A stretch of DNA of 5,430 bases from Parcubacteria group bacterium RIFCSPHIGHO2_01_FULL_47_10b (GCA_001824325.1 MHXC01000039.1:1-5430); one strand, 5' to 3'; positions 1 to 5,430 are shown, numbered from the stretch's first letter. Made by a program: numbers and translations. Notes: generated by a model not told the origin, from the sequence alone.

Positions 1-4
1 TTTC

Positions 5-14
5 AGTTATAACT
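5..14. promoter_or_regulatory. 10-bp perfect palindrome upstream of the -35 box, candidate operator
   Basis: AGTTATAACT reads the same on both strands and ends one base before the -35 hexamer. Ribbon-helix-helix antitoxins such as the one encoded at 328-603 usually repress their own promoter by binding short palindromes near it, so this is a plausible operator half or full site. A second, weaker inverted repeat (GACAA at 18-22 and TTGTC at 33-37, 10-bp spacer) lies between the promoter hexamers. AT-rich palindromes of this size also occur by chance, so the assignment is tentative. Confidence 0.35.
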
Positions 15-15
15 T

Positions 16-43
16 TTGACAAACCATATACATTGTCTATAAT
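16..43 (+). promoter_or_regulatory. Sigma70-type promoter of the toxin-antitoxin-leuS cluster
   Basis: A perfect -35 hexamer TTGACA (16-21) is followed after 16 bp by a perfect -10 hexamer TATAAT (38-43). Transcription would be expected to start about 6-8 bases after the -10 box, at roughly 49-51, which coincides with the first ATG (50-52). The mRNA would then be leaderless or nearly so, in keeping with the absence of any Shine-Dalgarno sequence here. It is the only strong promoter I can see for the plus-strand genes. Confidence 0.8.
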
Positions 44-49
44 ATTGAT

Positions 50-331
50 ATGATGAAATACGTCGACTGGGACGAAACCAAGAATAAACTGCTAAAGCGT
101 GACCGGGATGTCTGTTTTGAGGACGTCATGATTGCGATTGACGAAGGGGGGGCACTCGATCTCATTCCGCATCCAAATCAAAAGAAATATCCCCAACAAC
201 AAATTATCGTTGTAAATATAAACGGCTATGCATACCTAGTACCTTTTGTCGAAAATAATGAAGCAATGTTTTTTAAAACAATAATCCCTAGTAGAAAAGC
301 AACAAAAAAATACCTAATACAGAAATCATGA
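50..331 (+). CDS. BrnT-like toxin of a type II toxin-antitoxin pair
   Basis: This 93-residue protein resembles the BrnT family of small RNase toxins. It has an N-terminal W-D-E-x-K-N segment (residues 7-12), the R-D-V-C-F-E-D-V element (19-26) matching the family's 'HGVSFEEA' region, a beta-rich middle (52-67), and a C-terminal T-I-I-P-S-R-K-A-T-K-K-Y segment (77-88) matching the family's 'IISARKAT' end. BrnT toxins cleave RNA and stop translation; activity here is inferred. The toxin comes before the antitoxin, as in brnTA, and overlaps it by 4 bp (ATGA), which points to translational coupling. Two adjacent ATGs (50 and 53) could start it. I chose the first because it falls at the predicted transcription start; the choice changes one residue. 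No Shine-Dalgarno sequence is present. A run of seven G occurs at 146-152. The sequence is divergent from classical BrnT, so the exact subfamily is uncertain. Confidence 0.75.
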   Translation: MMKYVDWDETKNKLLKRDRDVCFEDVMIAIDEGGALDLIPHPNQKKYPQQQIIVVNINGYAYLVPFVENNEAMFFKTIIPSRKATKKYLIQKS

Positions 332-603
332 AATATTTTGAACTTGACAAGGAGGAGCGCCAGATAGTAAAAAGCTTTGAAGCAGGCAAGCTAAAAAGTA
401 TTCCTGGTGCCAAGAAAAAACTGGCTCTCTATCAGAAGTATGTGCGTTCTTCCTTGCGAAAAGATCGCAATATTAACATTCGGTTATCCGAAAAAGATCT
501 ACAAAAAATCAAGACAGTTGCGGCACAACAAGGTATCCCGTACCAAACACTAATTAGTTCACTCCTGCATCAATACTCAAGTGGAAAAGTAAGAGTATCG
601 TAA
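328..603 (+). CDS. CopG/BrnA-family ribbon-helix-helix antitoxin
   Basis: This 91-residue protein is the likely antitoxin and autorepressor of the upstream toxin. The C-terminal half looks like a ribbon-helix-helix DNA-binding domain: a short strand N-I-N-I-R-L (48-53), helix A (about 54-68, S-E-K-D-L-Q-K-I-K), a G-I-P-Y-Q turn (69-73) and helix B (about 73-84, T-L-I-S-S-L-L-H-Q-Y). This pattern is typical of CopG-like antitoxins found beside BrnT-like toxins. The charged N-terminal part (1-45, E-L-D-K-E-E-R and lysine-rich stretches) is the expected toxin-binding region. Its ATG overlaps the toxin stop codon and no Shine-Dalgarno sequence precedes it, so it is probably translated by coupling to the toxin. 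The strong AAGGAGG at 349-355 lies inside the gene and serves no visible start codon. The gene ends 3 bp before leuS. Confidence 0.8.
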   Translation: MKYFELDKEERQIVKSFEAGKLKSIPGAKKKLALYQKYVRSSLRKDRNINIRLSEKDLQKIKTVAAQQGIPYQTLISSLLHQYSSGKVRVS

Positions 604-606
604 TAT

Positions 607-3033
607 ATGCCCGCCTACAACCCCAAACTCATCGAGCAAAAATGGCAACGACTGTGGGAAAAGTCTGGCTTGTATACGACCGATATCGCCAACGCCACGA
701 AGCCGTTCTATAACCTGATGATGTTCCCGTATCCGAGCGGTGAAGGTTTACACGTCGGTCATGCATACGCGTTTTCAGGCGCGGACGTATACGGCCGTTT
801 TCAAAAAATGCTCGGCAATGAGGTCTTTGAACCCATGGGGTTTGACGCCTTTGGCATTCACTCGGAGAACTATGCGATCAAGGTAGGGAAGCACCCCGCA
901 GAGCTTATTGAGCACACAACCGCGCACTACGAGGAGCAGCTTCGAAAGCTTGGCAATATGTACGATTGGTCGCATAAACTCTCAACCACCGACCCAAACT
1001 ATTACAAATGGACCCAGTGGCTGTTTTTGCAGTTGTATAAGCACGGTCTTGCGGAGCGCAAAGAGGCAGATGTGAACTGGTGTCCGTCGTGTAAGACAGT
1101 GCTTGCAGACGAACAAGTTATCACAGGCCGCTGCGAACGCTGCGACACAGAAACAACGCGCAAAAAACTGAAGCAGTGGTTTTTGAAAATCACAAAGTAT
1201 CAAGAACGCTTGTTGGCAAATCTCGACCATATTGACTGGTCAGAGAAAGTGAAGGCAGCACAGCGAAATTGGATCGGCAAGAGCGAGGGAGCCACGATTC
1301 ATTTTGCGGTGAATATGCCCGGCGCTGGTAACGCTGAAGCTCAAAAACCAACAACAATTTCCGTATTCACCACCCGACCCGATACGCTATTCGGCGTTAC
1401 CTATCTGGTGCTTGCACCCGAACACCCACTCGCTCAACAGATTGCTCAATCAAATGCAGATGTCGCGGCTTACATCACGAAAGCGTTGAAAAAGACGGAG
1501 CAGCAGCGAATCGCTGAAGTCGGCGCTAAAACTGGTATCGATACTGGCGTAACAGCAACCCATCCAGCGACGAATAAGCTAATTCCGATCTGGGTTTCCG
1601 ACTATGTGCTGTCTGGCTATGGCGCTGGCGCGATAATGGCCGTACCAGCGCACGATGAACGAGATTTGGCATTTGCACAGACGTGCAAGCTGCCCGTTGT
1701 CGAGGTCATCACAGCCAATGACACGCTCGTCAACTCTGGCCAATTCGACGGCTTGTCAACGCGCGAAGCGCAGAAAAAAATCATCTCTTGGCTTGAACAG
1801 AACAACCACGGCACTGCAACTACCACCTACCGTCTGCGTGACTGGCTCATTTCCCGCCAACGATACTGGGGTCCGCCCATCCCTATGATCTATTGTGATT
1901 CCTGCGGCGAAGTACCGGTGCCGAAGCATGAGTTGCCTGTGCTTTTGCCGCGACTGGATGATTTCCAGCCCAAAGGCAAAGGGCTCTCACCGCTCGCTAC
2001 CGTCGACTCATTTGTACACGTGTCATGCCCGAAGTGCGGCGCTGATGCGCTGCGCGAGACAGATGTATCTGACACATTCCTTGATAGCGCGTGGTATTTC
2101 CTGCGATATCCATCGAGCGATTGTGTAGACAAGGCATTCGACCCAAAAATCACCAAGCGCTGGCTTCCCGTACATATGTATATCGGGGGGGCCGAACATT
2201 CGGTGCTGCATTTACTGTATTCACGATTCATCACCATGGCACTCAAAGACATGGGGCATATTACATTCGACGAACCATTCACCACATTCCGCGCCCATGG
2301 CCTATTGATAAAAGATGGCTCCAAGATGAGCAAATCAAAAGGCAACGTAGTCAATCCTGATGAATATATTGACACCATCGGCGCCGACTCATTCCGCATA
2401 TATCTACAATTCTTGGGTCCCTTTGAACAAGGCGGCGATTTCCGTGATGATGGCGTTCAGGGGGCGATTCGATTCTTGAATCGTTTGTGGAATATAGTTC
2501 ATAAGACGCATAGGGCTGCGAAAATGAAGGATAGCCCTGATGTTCAGGCAGTACTCCACCGTGCCATAAAAAAAGTGACAGAAGATATCGGGACCTTGAA
2601 ATATAATACTGCCATAGCGACCATTATGGGATTCGTCAATTCGCTCGATGCAGACAAGGGAGGCGATGCCATACTTAGCATCGACCAAGCACGACTAACC
2701 GTCCAGCTCATCGCGCCATTCGCTCCTCACATAACCGAGGAACTCTGGGCATTACTCCACGACTACGATGGCCGTTCATGGAAAAAAGAACAAAGCATTT
2801 TCAATGCCCGCTGGCCACAATACAATCCGGAATTCATCGTCGAAACTACCCACACGCTTGTCGTGCAAATAAATGGCAAAGTCCGCGACACAATCGAGGT
2901 CACAACAGGACTATCAAATGACGAGCTACAAAAACGCGCGTTTGCTTCTCTAAAGATTCAAACTTGTCTACAAGGCAAACTGACGAAAAAAGTGATCGTT
3001 GTACAAGGAAAGCTCGTGAATATTGTGGTCTAA
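607..3033 (+). CDS. leuS: Leucine--tRNA ligase (LeuRS)
   Basis: This class Ia synthetase charges tRNA(Leu) with leucine in the cytoplasm. At 808 residues it looks complete. Visible in order are the PYPSGEGLHVGH signature (41-52, HIGH equivalent); a zinc knuckle C159/C162/C176/C179; the CP1 editing domain with TTRPDT (255-260) and AVPAHDERD (345-353), so hydrolytic proofreading should be intact; RDWLISRQRYWGPPIP (411-426); a second CxxC pair (C430/C433 and C474/C477); DTFLDSAWYFLRY (490-501); KMSKS (573-577); an anticodon-binding helical domain; and the C-terminal domain with VQINGKVRD (753-761). It is shorter than the roughly 860-residue E. coli enzyme mainly because the leucine-specific insert before KMSKS is missing (only L-L-I-K-D-G-S remains), as in Bacillus-type LeuRS. 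The GLPAE motif reads GIHSE (83-87). The ATG lies 3 bp after the antitoxin stop, with only a weak AAGAG far upstream, so expression likely depends on read-through from the toxin-antitoxin promoter and on coupling. Confidence 0.98.
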   Translation: MPAYNPKLIEQKWQRLWEKSGLYTTDIANATKPFYNLMMFPYPSGEGLHVGHAYAFSGADVYGRFQKMLGNEVFEPMGFDAFGIHSENYAIKVGKHPAELIEHTTAHYEEQLRKLGNMYDWSHKLSTTDPNYYKWTQWLFLQLYKHGLAERKEADVNWCPSCKTVLADEQVITGRCERCDTETTRKKLKQWFLKITKYQERLLANLDHIDWSEKVKAAQRNWIGKSEGATIHFAVNMPGAGNAEAQKPTTISVFTTRPDTLFGVTYLVLAPEHPLAQQIAQSNADVAAYITKALKKTEQQRIAEVGAKTGIDTGVTATHPATNKLIPIWVSDYVLSGYGAGAIMAVPAHDERDLAFAQTCKLPVVEVITANDTLVNSGQFDGLSTREAQKKIISWLEQNNHGTATTTYRLRDWLISRQRYWGPPIPMIYCDSCGEVPVPKHELPVLLPRLDDFQPKGKGLSPLATVDSFVHVSCPKCGADALRETDVSDTFLDSAWYFLRYPSSDCVDKAFDPKITKRWLPVHMYIGGAEHSVLHLLYSRFITMALKDMGHITFDEPFTTFRAHGLLIKDGSKMSKSKGNVVNPDEYIDTIGADSFRIYLQFLGPFEQGGDFRDDGVQGAIRFLNRLWNIVHKTHRAAKMKDSPDVQAVLHRAIKKVTEDIGTLKYNTAIATIMGFVNSLDADKGGDAILSIDQARLTVQLIAPFAPHITEELWALLHDYDGRSWKKEQSIFNARWPQYNPEFIVETTHTLVVQINGKVRDTIEVTTGLSNDELQKRAFASLKIQTCLQGKLTKKVIVVQGKLVNIVV

Positions 3034-3043
3034 GAAAGCCCCC

Positions 3044-3068
3044 GAATTACTGCGTTGGCACAGTATTC
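3044..3068. terminator. Hairpin at the convergent gene ends, possible weak terminator
   Basis: GAATTACTG (3044-3052) can pair with CAGTATTC (3061-3068), giving an 8-bp stem with one bulged base and an 8-base loop. It covers the stop codon of the minus-strand secreted protein and lies just after leuS. Read on the minus strand, it is followed by five G and then CTTTCTT, and on the plus strand by a GTT-rich tract. Neither is a proper U-run, so intrinsic termination is doubtful. I saw no better terminator between the converging operons. Confidence 0.3.
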
Positions 3069-4231
3069 GTTGTTGTTGCTGTTGTTGTCGTATTATCATC
3101 GTCCTGATCTTCGTCCTCTATTTCCTTATCGACATCATCCTTTTGCCCCTGCTGCATCGACGCCCGCTCATTCTGAATATTCCCCGCGATCTCCTTTACT
3201 TCCGCGATTATTTCATTTAATATCCGGTGCGCTTCACGCAATTGCTGGTGCGCTTCACGTAGCGCCGACATCGCATCCCGATAGGTAGTTGCTGCATTTT
3301 CGCTCGTTCCAAGCGACCCAAACAGCGTCAACGCGCGATCCAGCGACTTTTGCGCTGCATCAAGTGCATTTTTCATCAAACCATGCAGCTCCGTTATTGT
3401 AGCCGTATCAATACCATCCGCTTTCATTGCCGTTATTTTCGCCCCTACGCGATTGTATGCGCCATCGAGTTTATCAAGGAAATCCTCTAGCCTACTTGCT
3501 AAAAACCGTCCACTTAGTCGTTGCGTCAGCAAGAATGCCTTACGCCATTTCTCCTTAACTTCCTTGGTTAGCGTCCGAATCTCCTCAATTGTCGTCAAAT
3601 TTGGGACACGATTCAGCGCCTCTTGGATCCACACTTTCTCTGCGGCGATATTACCCAAAATCTGAGTCTTTACGCCCTCATTCAAATTTTCTGCGCTGCT
3701 CACCCGACCCTCAAGTCCCTCAAGGTGCCGTAGCATTGAGTTCAATAATCGAGTCAAAAATGTGCGCGCCTGTTCGAGTGCCCGCTCTTTTACTTCTTCT
3801 GTTTGCTTTGTTCGAAATTCGTCACGCGCCGCCTTAAATGTATCGCGCACCTCACCTATCCGCTCCAATGCTTCAGCACGGACCTCTTTCCGCTCGATCA
3901 ATTGCTCACGAGCTGCCTCGTGCCGCCTCATCATTTCCTTGTATTCCTCGCGCACCTGTACCTTTGTTGTCGTGGCGCCGTCAGTAATCACAGCTGTCTG
4001 CTGTCGCTGCTGCGCCTGCCCCTTTTCCTGAATACGGGTTATCACTGGTGGTACATCGCCTGTAACCGGCAGGGTTCTTCGCTCAATCTGTAGTTTTGAT
4101 GAACTCGTCGCATTCACTTCGGATCGCGTTTGAATCCGCACATTTGATTGTGCTCCTACGACGGCAGGTAAACCAGCTACAATCAATAGGGATCCAATGA
4201 TTACGAGGAGTAGTGTTGTATGTTTTTTCAT
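3047..4231 (-). CDS. Secreted, mostly alpha-helical protein of unknown function
   Basis: I do not recognise this 394-residue protein. It starts with a clear Sec signal peptide: K2-K3, a hydrophobic core (7-25), and a V-x-A type cleavage site after A27. A polar linker with a Q/R-rich patch (68-80) follows. Residues about 92-360 are rich in E, K, R, A and L, look almost entirely helical and probably include coiled coils. Within them is an exact heptad doubling, L-R-E-A-H (324-328 and 331-335). The C-terminus is low complexity: acidic D/E (365-379), then threonine-rich (381-390). There is no cysteine and no second membrane segment, so it is probably released or held by interactions outside the membrane. 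It is the last gene of the minus-strand cluster, 22 bp after the acidic membrane protein, with no Shine-Dalgarno sequence. A structural or scaffolding role at the envelope is possible but unproven. Confidence 0.85.
   Translation of the reverse strand: MKKHTTLLLVIIGSLLIVAGLPAVVGAQSNVRIQTRSEVNATSSSKLQIERRTLPVTGDVPPVITRIQEKGQAQQRQQTAVITDGATTTKVQVREEYKEMMRRHEAAREQLIERKEVRAEALERIGEVRDTFKAARDEFRTKQTEEVKERALEQARTFLTRLLNSMLRHLEGLEGRVSSAENLNEGVKTQILGNIAAEKVWIQEALNRVPNLTTIEEIRTLTKEVKEKWRKAFLLTQRLSGRFLASRLEDFLDKLDGAYNRVGAKITAMKADGIDTATITELHGLMKNALDAAQKSLDRALTLFGSLGTSENAATTYRDAMSALREAHQQLREAHRILNEIIAEVKEIAGNIQNERASMQQGQKDDVDKEIEDEDQDDDNTTTTATTTNTVPTQ
3069..3088. repeat. GTT-type triplet tract in the secreted protein tail
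   Basis: This run of GTT triplets, broken by one GCT, encodes on the minus strand the threonine-rich tail (residues 381-390) of the secreted helical protein. Triplet changes here would alter tail length without breaking the frame. Confidence 0.6.
3226..3259. repeat. Internal 21-bp-period duplication encoding a heptad
   Basis: GGTGCGCTTCACG occurs at 3226-3238 and again at 3247-3259, exactly 21 bp apart. On the minus strand the period is seven residues (L-R-E-A-H-Q-Q, then L-R-E-A-H-R-I), one coiled-coil heptad. It looks like a small in-frame duplication that has since partly diverged. Confidence 0.65.
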
Positions 4232-4253
4232 GATTATCCGCTAGTTGTGATTA

Positions 4254-4664
4254 TTATAACGAGCCAAGGTCGTCGAGCCCGCCGGATATATCGTTCAACG
4301 CCGGGTCGTTCACAAAAGCGTCCAGATCACCTAAATCAGTTGAGAGTTCGTCTGTTGCGTCGTCAACAATAATGTCATCAGTAATGAGAGCCGCGTCAGT
4401 AGCGATATCAGTAGACGAGGATGGGACGCTCTCCGAAATACCGCTTTCAGACAGAGAATCTATAGGTTCGTCAATGAATCCCGGCTCGAACATAATAATA
4501 CTATTTTCATCTGCTGCATTCCGCGCCATAACAAACCACACAATCACACCTACAAGAACTACGACAATCACGCCGATAACTGCCCAAATGATCGTAGGCT
4601 GATTTGATGAATCGCGTGGTGCGGCTGACGGCGTGGGGTTCGTTTCTTGGTTATTTTTTTCCAT
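4254..4664 (-). CDS. Single-pass membrane protein with a highly acidic extra-membrane tail
   Basis: This 136-residue protein is not one I recognise. It has a short polar, proline- and serine-containing N-terminus (1-24), one strong transmembrane helix (about 25-46, I-I-W-A-V-I-G-V-I-V-V-V-L), then R48 and an 88-residue tail. By hand count the tail has 17 Asp and 6 Glu and no Lys, Arg or His, and it ends in D-L and D-D-L-type repeats (110-136). The absence of a cleavage site suggests a signal anchor. Which side the tail faces is unclear: the flanking charges are weak, but an outside tail fits the surface-protein neighbours. It lies 29 bp after the CARDB-type gene and 22 bp before the secreted helical protein, so it is probably co-transcribed with both. 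No Shine-Dalgarno sequence precedes the ATG. The tail could bind cations or a basic partner; this is speculation. Confidence 0.8.
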   Translation of the reverse strand: MEKNNQETNPTPSAAPRDSSNQPTIIWAVIGVIVVVLVGVIVWFVMARNAADENSIIMFEPGFIDEPIDSLSESGISESVPSSSTDIATDAALITDDIIVDDATDELSTDLGDLDAFVNDPALNDISGGLDDLGSL

Positions 4665-4693
4665 AGTTAGAAATAATAATTAGCGCATTACCT

Positions 4694-5430
4694 TCATTCA
4701 ACGTCTAACTTCTGGCCACTATTCAGGTTATTCGACTGCCCTTGATACCAAGGTAAACTGGTGTCATTTTGTTGCGTGGGGGAATCGGTGTCATTTTGTG
4801 GAACTGGCGTGGGGAAAACTGTTCGCACATCTACAATATCGAATACCCCAGAGCCACCACTAATTCCCCGAACATCCCCTATGACGACCATAGATACTCT
4901 ATATTTCCCATCGGCTATAAACAGCATATTGTTCCCACCATACCCATACCCATAATACCCCCCATACATATACGTAGCATACCCAGGATTATACGTAGCA
5001 TACCCAGGATCGTCAGACGTCGATTGCTTACTGATAAAGCCATCCTGGGTGATTGGTAGACTAAACAATTTCCTTGAGGCATCGAAGTTCTGCGCGATTT
5101 TAATTGGCGGTATCAAGGCCGAATAACAGGGCACTGATGTATCATCCACACAAGCATGTGCTTTCGAGAGAGGTTGCAAGAAAATATCAAGATACCGGAT
5201 GTCTGGCGTTGCAGTCCAACCAATGTTCAGAGTTTGCCCATAATATATACGATCTCCACCGACCGGAGTTGTAACATGAAGTTCACTTGGACGTACAGGG
5301 GTTGGCATAATTGCATTGATCGGCACAACGATGTGGTTGTTTGTTTCATTTGACTCTTTAATGAGATTGCCCTTATCAATATAAATGGTGGTTGAACGTC
5401 CCATTAGCTTGCTATAGGAACCCAACTGAA
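4694..5430 (-). CDS. CARDB / Kre9-KNH-like surface protein, 5'-truncated by the window edge
   Basis: The reading frame is open to the window end, so the N-terminus, including any signal peptide, lies outside. Residues below are counted from a TTG at 5423-5425 that is probably not the true start. Residues 14-36 contain I-K-E-S-N-E-T-N-N, the typical end of a CARDB domain, a beta-sandwich of surface proteins. Residues about 49-200 look like a Kre9/KNH-type Ig-like domain: V-T-T-P-V-G-G-D...Y-G-Q-T-L-N-I-G-W-T, then L-D-I-F-L, ending in G-K-Y-R-V-S-M-V-V-I-G. C92 and C100 could form a disulfide. A Gly/Tyr-rich insert (138-164) contains a perfect tandem repeat. The C-terminal 40 residues are polar, with Q-N-D-T repeated, and have no sorting signal or membrane helix. 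Such proteins usually act at the cell surface in adhesion or wall association; the role here is inferred. It is the first visible gene of the minus-strand cluster. Confidence 0.8.
   Translation of the reverse strand, partial: QLGSYSKLMGRSTTIYIDKGNLIKESNETNNHIVVPINAIMPTPVRPSELHVTTPVGGDRIYYGQTLNIGWTATPDIRYLDIFLQPLSKAHACVDDTSVPCYSALIPPIKIAQNFDASRKLFSLPITQDGFISKQSTSDDPGYATYNPGYATYMYGGYYGYGYGGNNMLFIADGKYRVSMVVIGDVRGISGGSGVFDIVDVRTVFPTPVPQNDTDSPTQQNDTSLPWYQGQSNNLNSGQKLDVE
4760..4799. repeat. 13-bp direct repeat encoding the QNDT doublet
   Basis: GGTGTCATTTTGT occurs at 4760-4772 and 4787-4799, 27 bp apart. On the minus strand it encodes Q-N-D-T twice at a nine-residue period in the disordered C-terminal tail of the CARDB-type protein. 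This fits an in-frame duplication in a low-complexity linker. Confidence 0.6.
4969..5010. repeat. Perfect 21-bp tandem duplication in the surface protein gene
   Basis: The 21 bases at 4969-4989 are repeated exactly at 4990-5010 with no spacer. On the minus strand each copy encodes P-G-Y-A-T-Y preceded by D or N. The perfect identity suggests a recent duplication or a unit that can expand and contract in frame. Next to it, 4936-4968 is a C/A/T-rich stretch of TACCCA-like units encoding Gly/Tyr repeats. Confidence 0.9.

Noticed and set aside
146..152. Run of seven G in the toxin gene as a phase-variation switch
   Set aside because: An equal run of seven G occurs in leuS at 2185-2191, an essential gene, so the length alone does not suggest selected slippage.
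329..331. TGA recoded as glycine, as in some CPR lineages
   Set aside because: TGA codons at 329-331 and 4694-4696 end proteins at family-typical or natural positions, and the core of leuS contains no in-frame TGA, so the standard meaning of TGA fits.
349..355. Strong AAGGAGG Shine-Dalgarno-like motif inside the antitoxin gene
   Set aside because: No ATG, GTG or TTG follows at a suitable distance in any frame, and the upstream ATG at 328 gives the full family-like N-terminus.
344..370. Second TTGACA (344-349) as an internal promoter for leuS
   Set aside because: The best -10 at 16-17 bp spacing matches only about three of six consensus bases, so it is not supported as a promoter.
1890..2399. 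169-codon open frame on the minus strand inside leuS
   Set aside because: It lies wholly antisense to conserved LeuRS motifs, its translation shows no recognisable domain, and it has no ribosome binding site. It is a shadow of leuS codon use.
3055..4093. Several plus-strand open frames opposite the secreted helical protein gene
   Set aside because: They are antisense to a frame with a clear signal peptide and helical composition, and their translations are Ser/Cys/Arg-rich shadows without family resemblance.
4676..4696. Five-codon mini-ORF (ATG right after the CARDB-type gene stop, minus strand) between two genes
   Set aside because: It is too short to judge and has no conserved feature; it is probably chance in a 29-bp gap.

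Overview
The window most likely comes from a bacterium of the Candidate Phyla Radiation (Patescibacteria). This is an inference from gene style, not from a marker phylogeny. The signs are a compact leucyl-tRNA synthetase with an FGIHSEN variant of the usual GLPAE motif, a BrnT/CopG-type toxin-antitoxin pair, and a run of secreted or membrane-anchored low-complexity proteins including a CARDB plus Kre9/KNH-like surface protein. None of the five visible start codons has a convincing Shine-Dalgarno sequence. TGA is used as a real stop (329-331 and 4694-4696 on the minus strand), so the UGA-glycine code of Gracilibacteria/Absconditabacteria does not apply.

Layout. Positions 1-49 hold a near-perfect sigma70-type promoter (TTGACA, 16-bp spacer, TATAAT) preceded by a 10-bp perfect palindrome. 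The promoter lies so close to the first ATG that the transcript is probably leaderless. It drives a plus-strand cluster: a BrnT-like toxin (50-331), a CopG/BrnA-like antitoxin overlapping it by 4 bp (328-603), and leuS (607-3033), which begins 3 bp after the antitoxin stop. The toxin-antitoxin pair is clearly more AT-rich than leuS.

From 3047 to the window end the minus strand carries a second cluster, convergent with leuS across a 13-bp gap. In its transcription order it holds a 5'-truncated CARDB/KNH-like surface protein (enters at 5430, ends at 4694), a 136-residue single-pass membrane protein with an extremely acidic tail (4664-4254), and a 394-residue secreted, mostly helical protein with an acidic and then threonine-rich tail (4231-3047). 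Gaps of 29 and 22 bp suggest one operon whose promoter lies outside the window.

How the genes may work together. The promoter of the toxin-antitoxin pair is probably autoregulated by the ribbon-helix-helix antitoxin, and it is the only good promoter seen upstream of the essential leuS, so the two may be transcriptionally coupled. The minus-strand genes look like a cell-envelope module of unknown function. No RNA genes, CRISPR arrays, insertion sequences or attachment sites were recognised, and no stretch longer than 50 bases lacks a gene.
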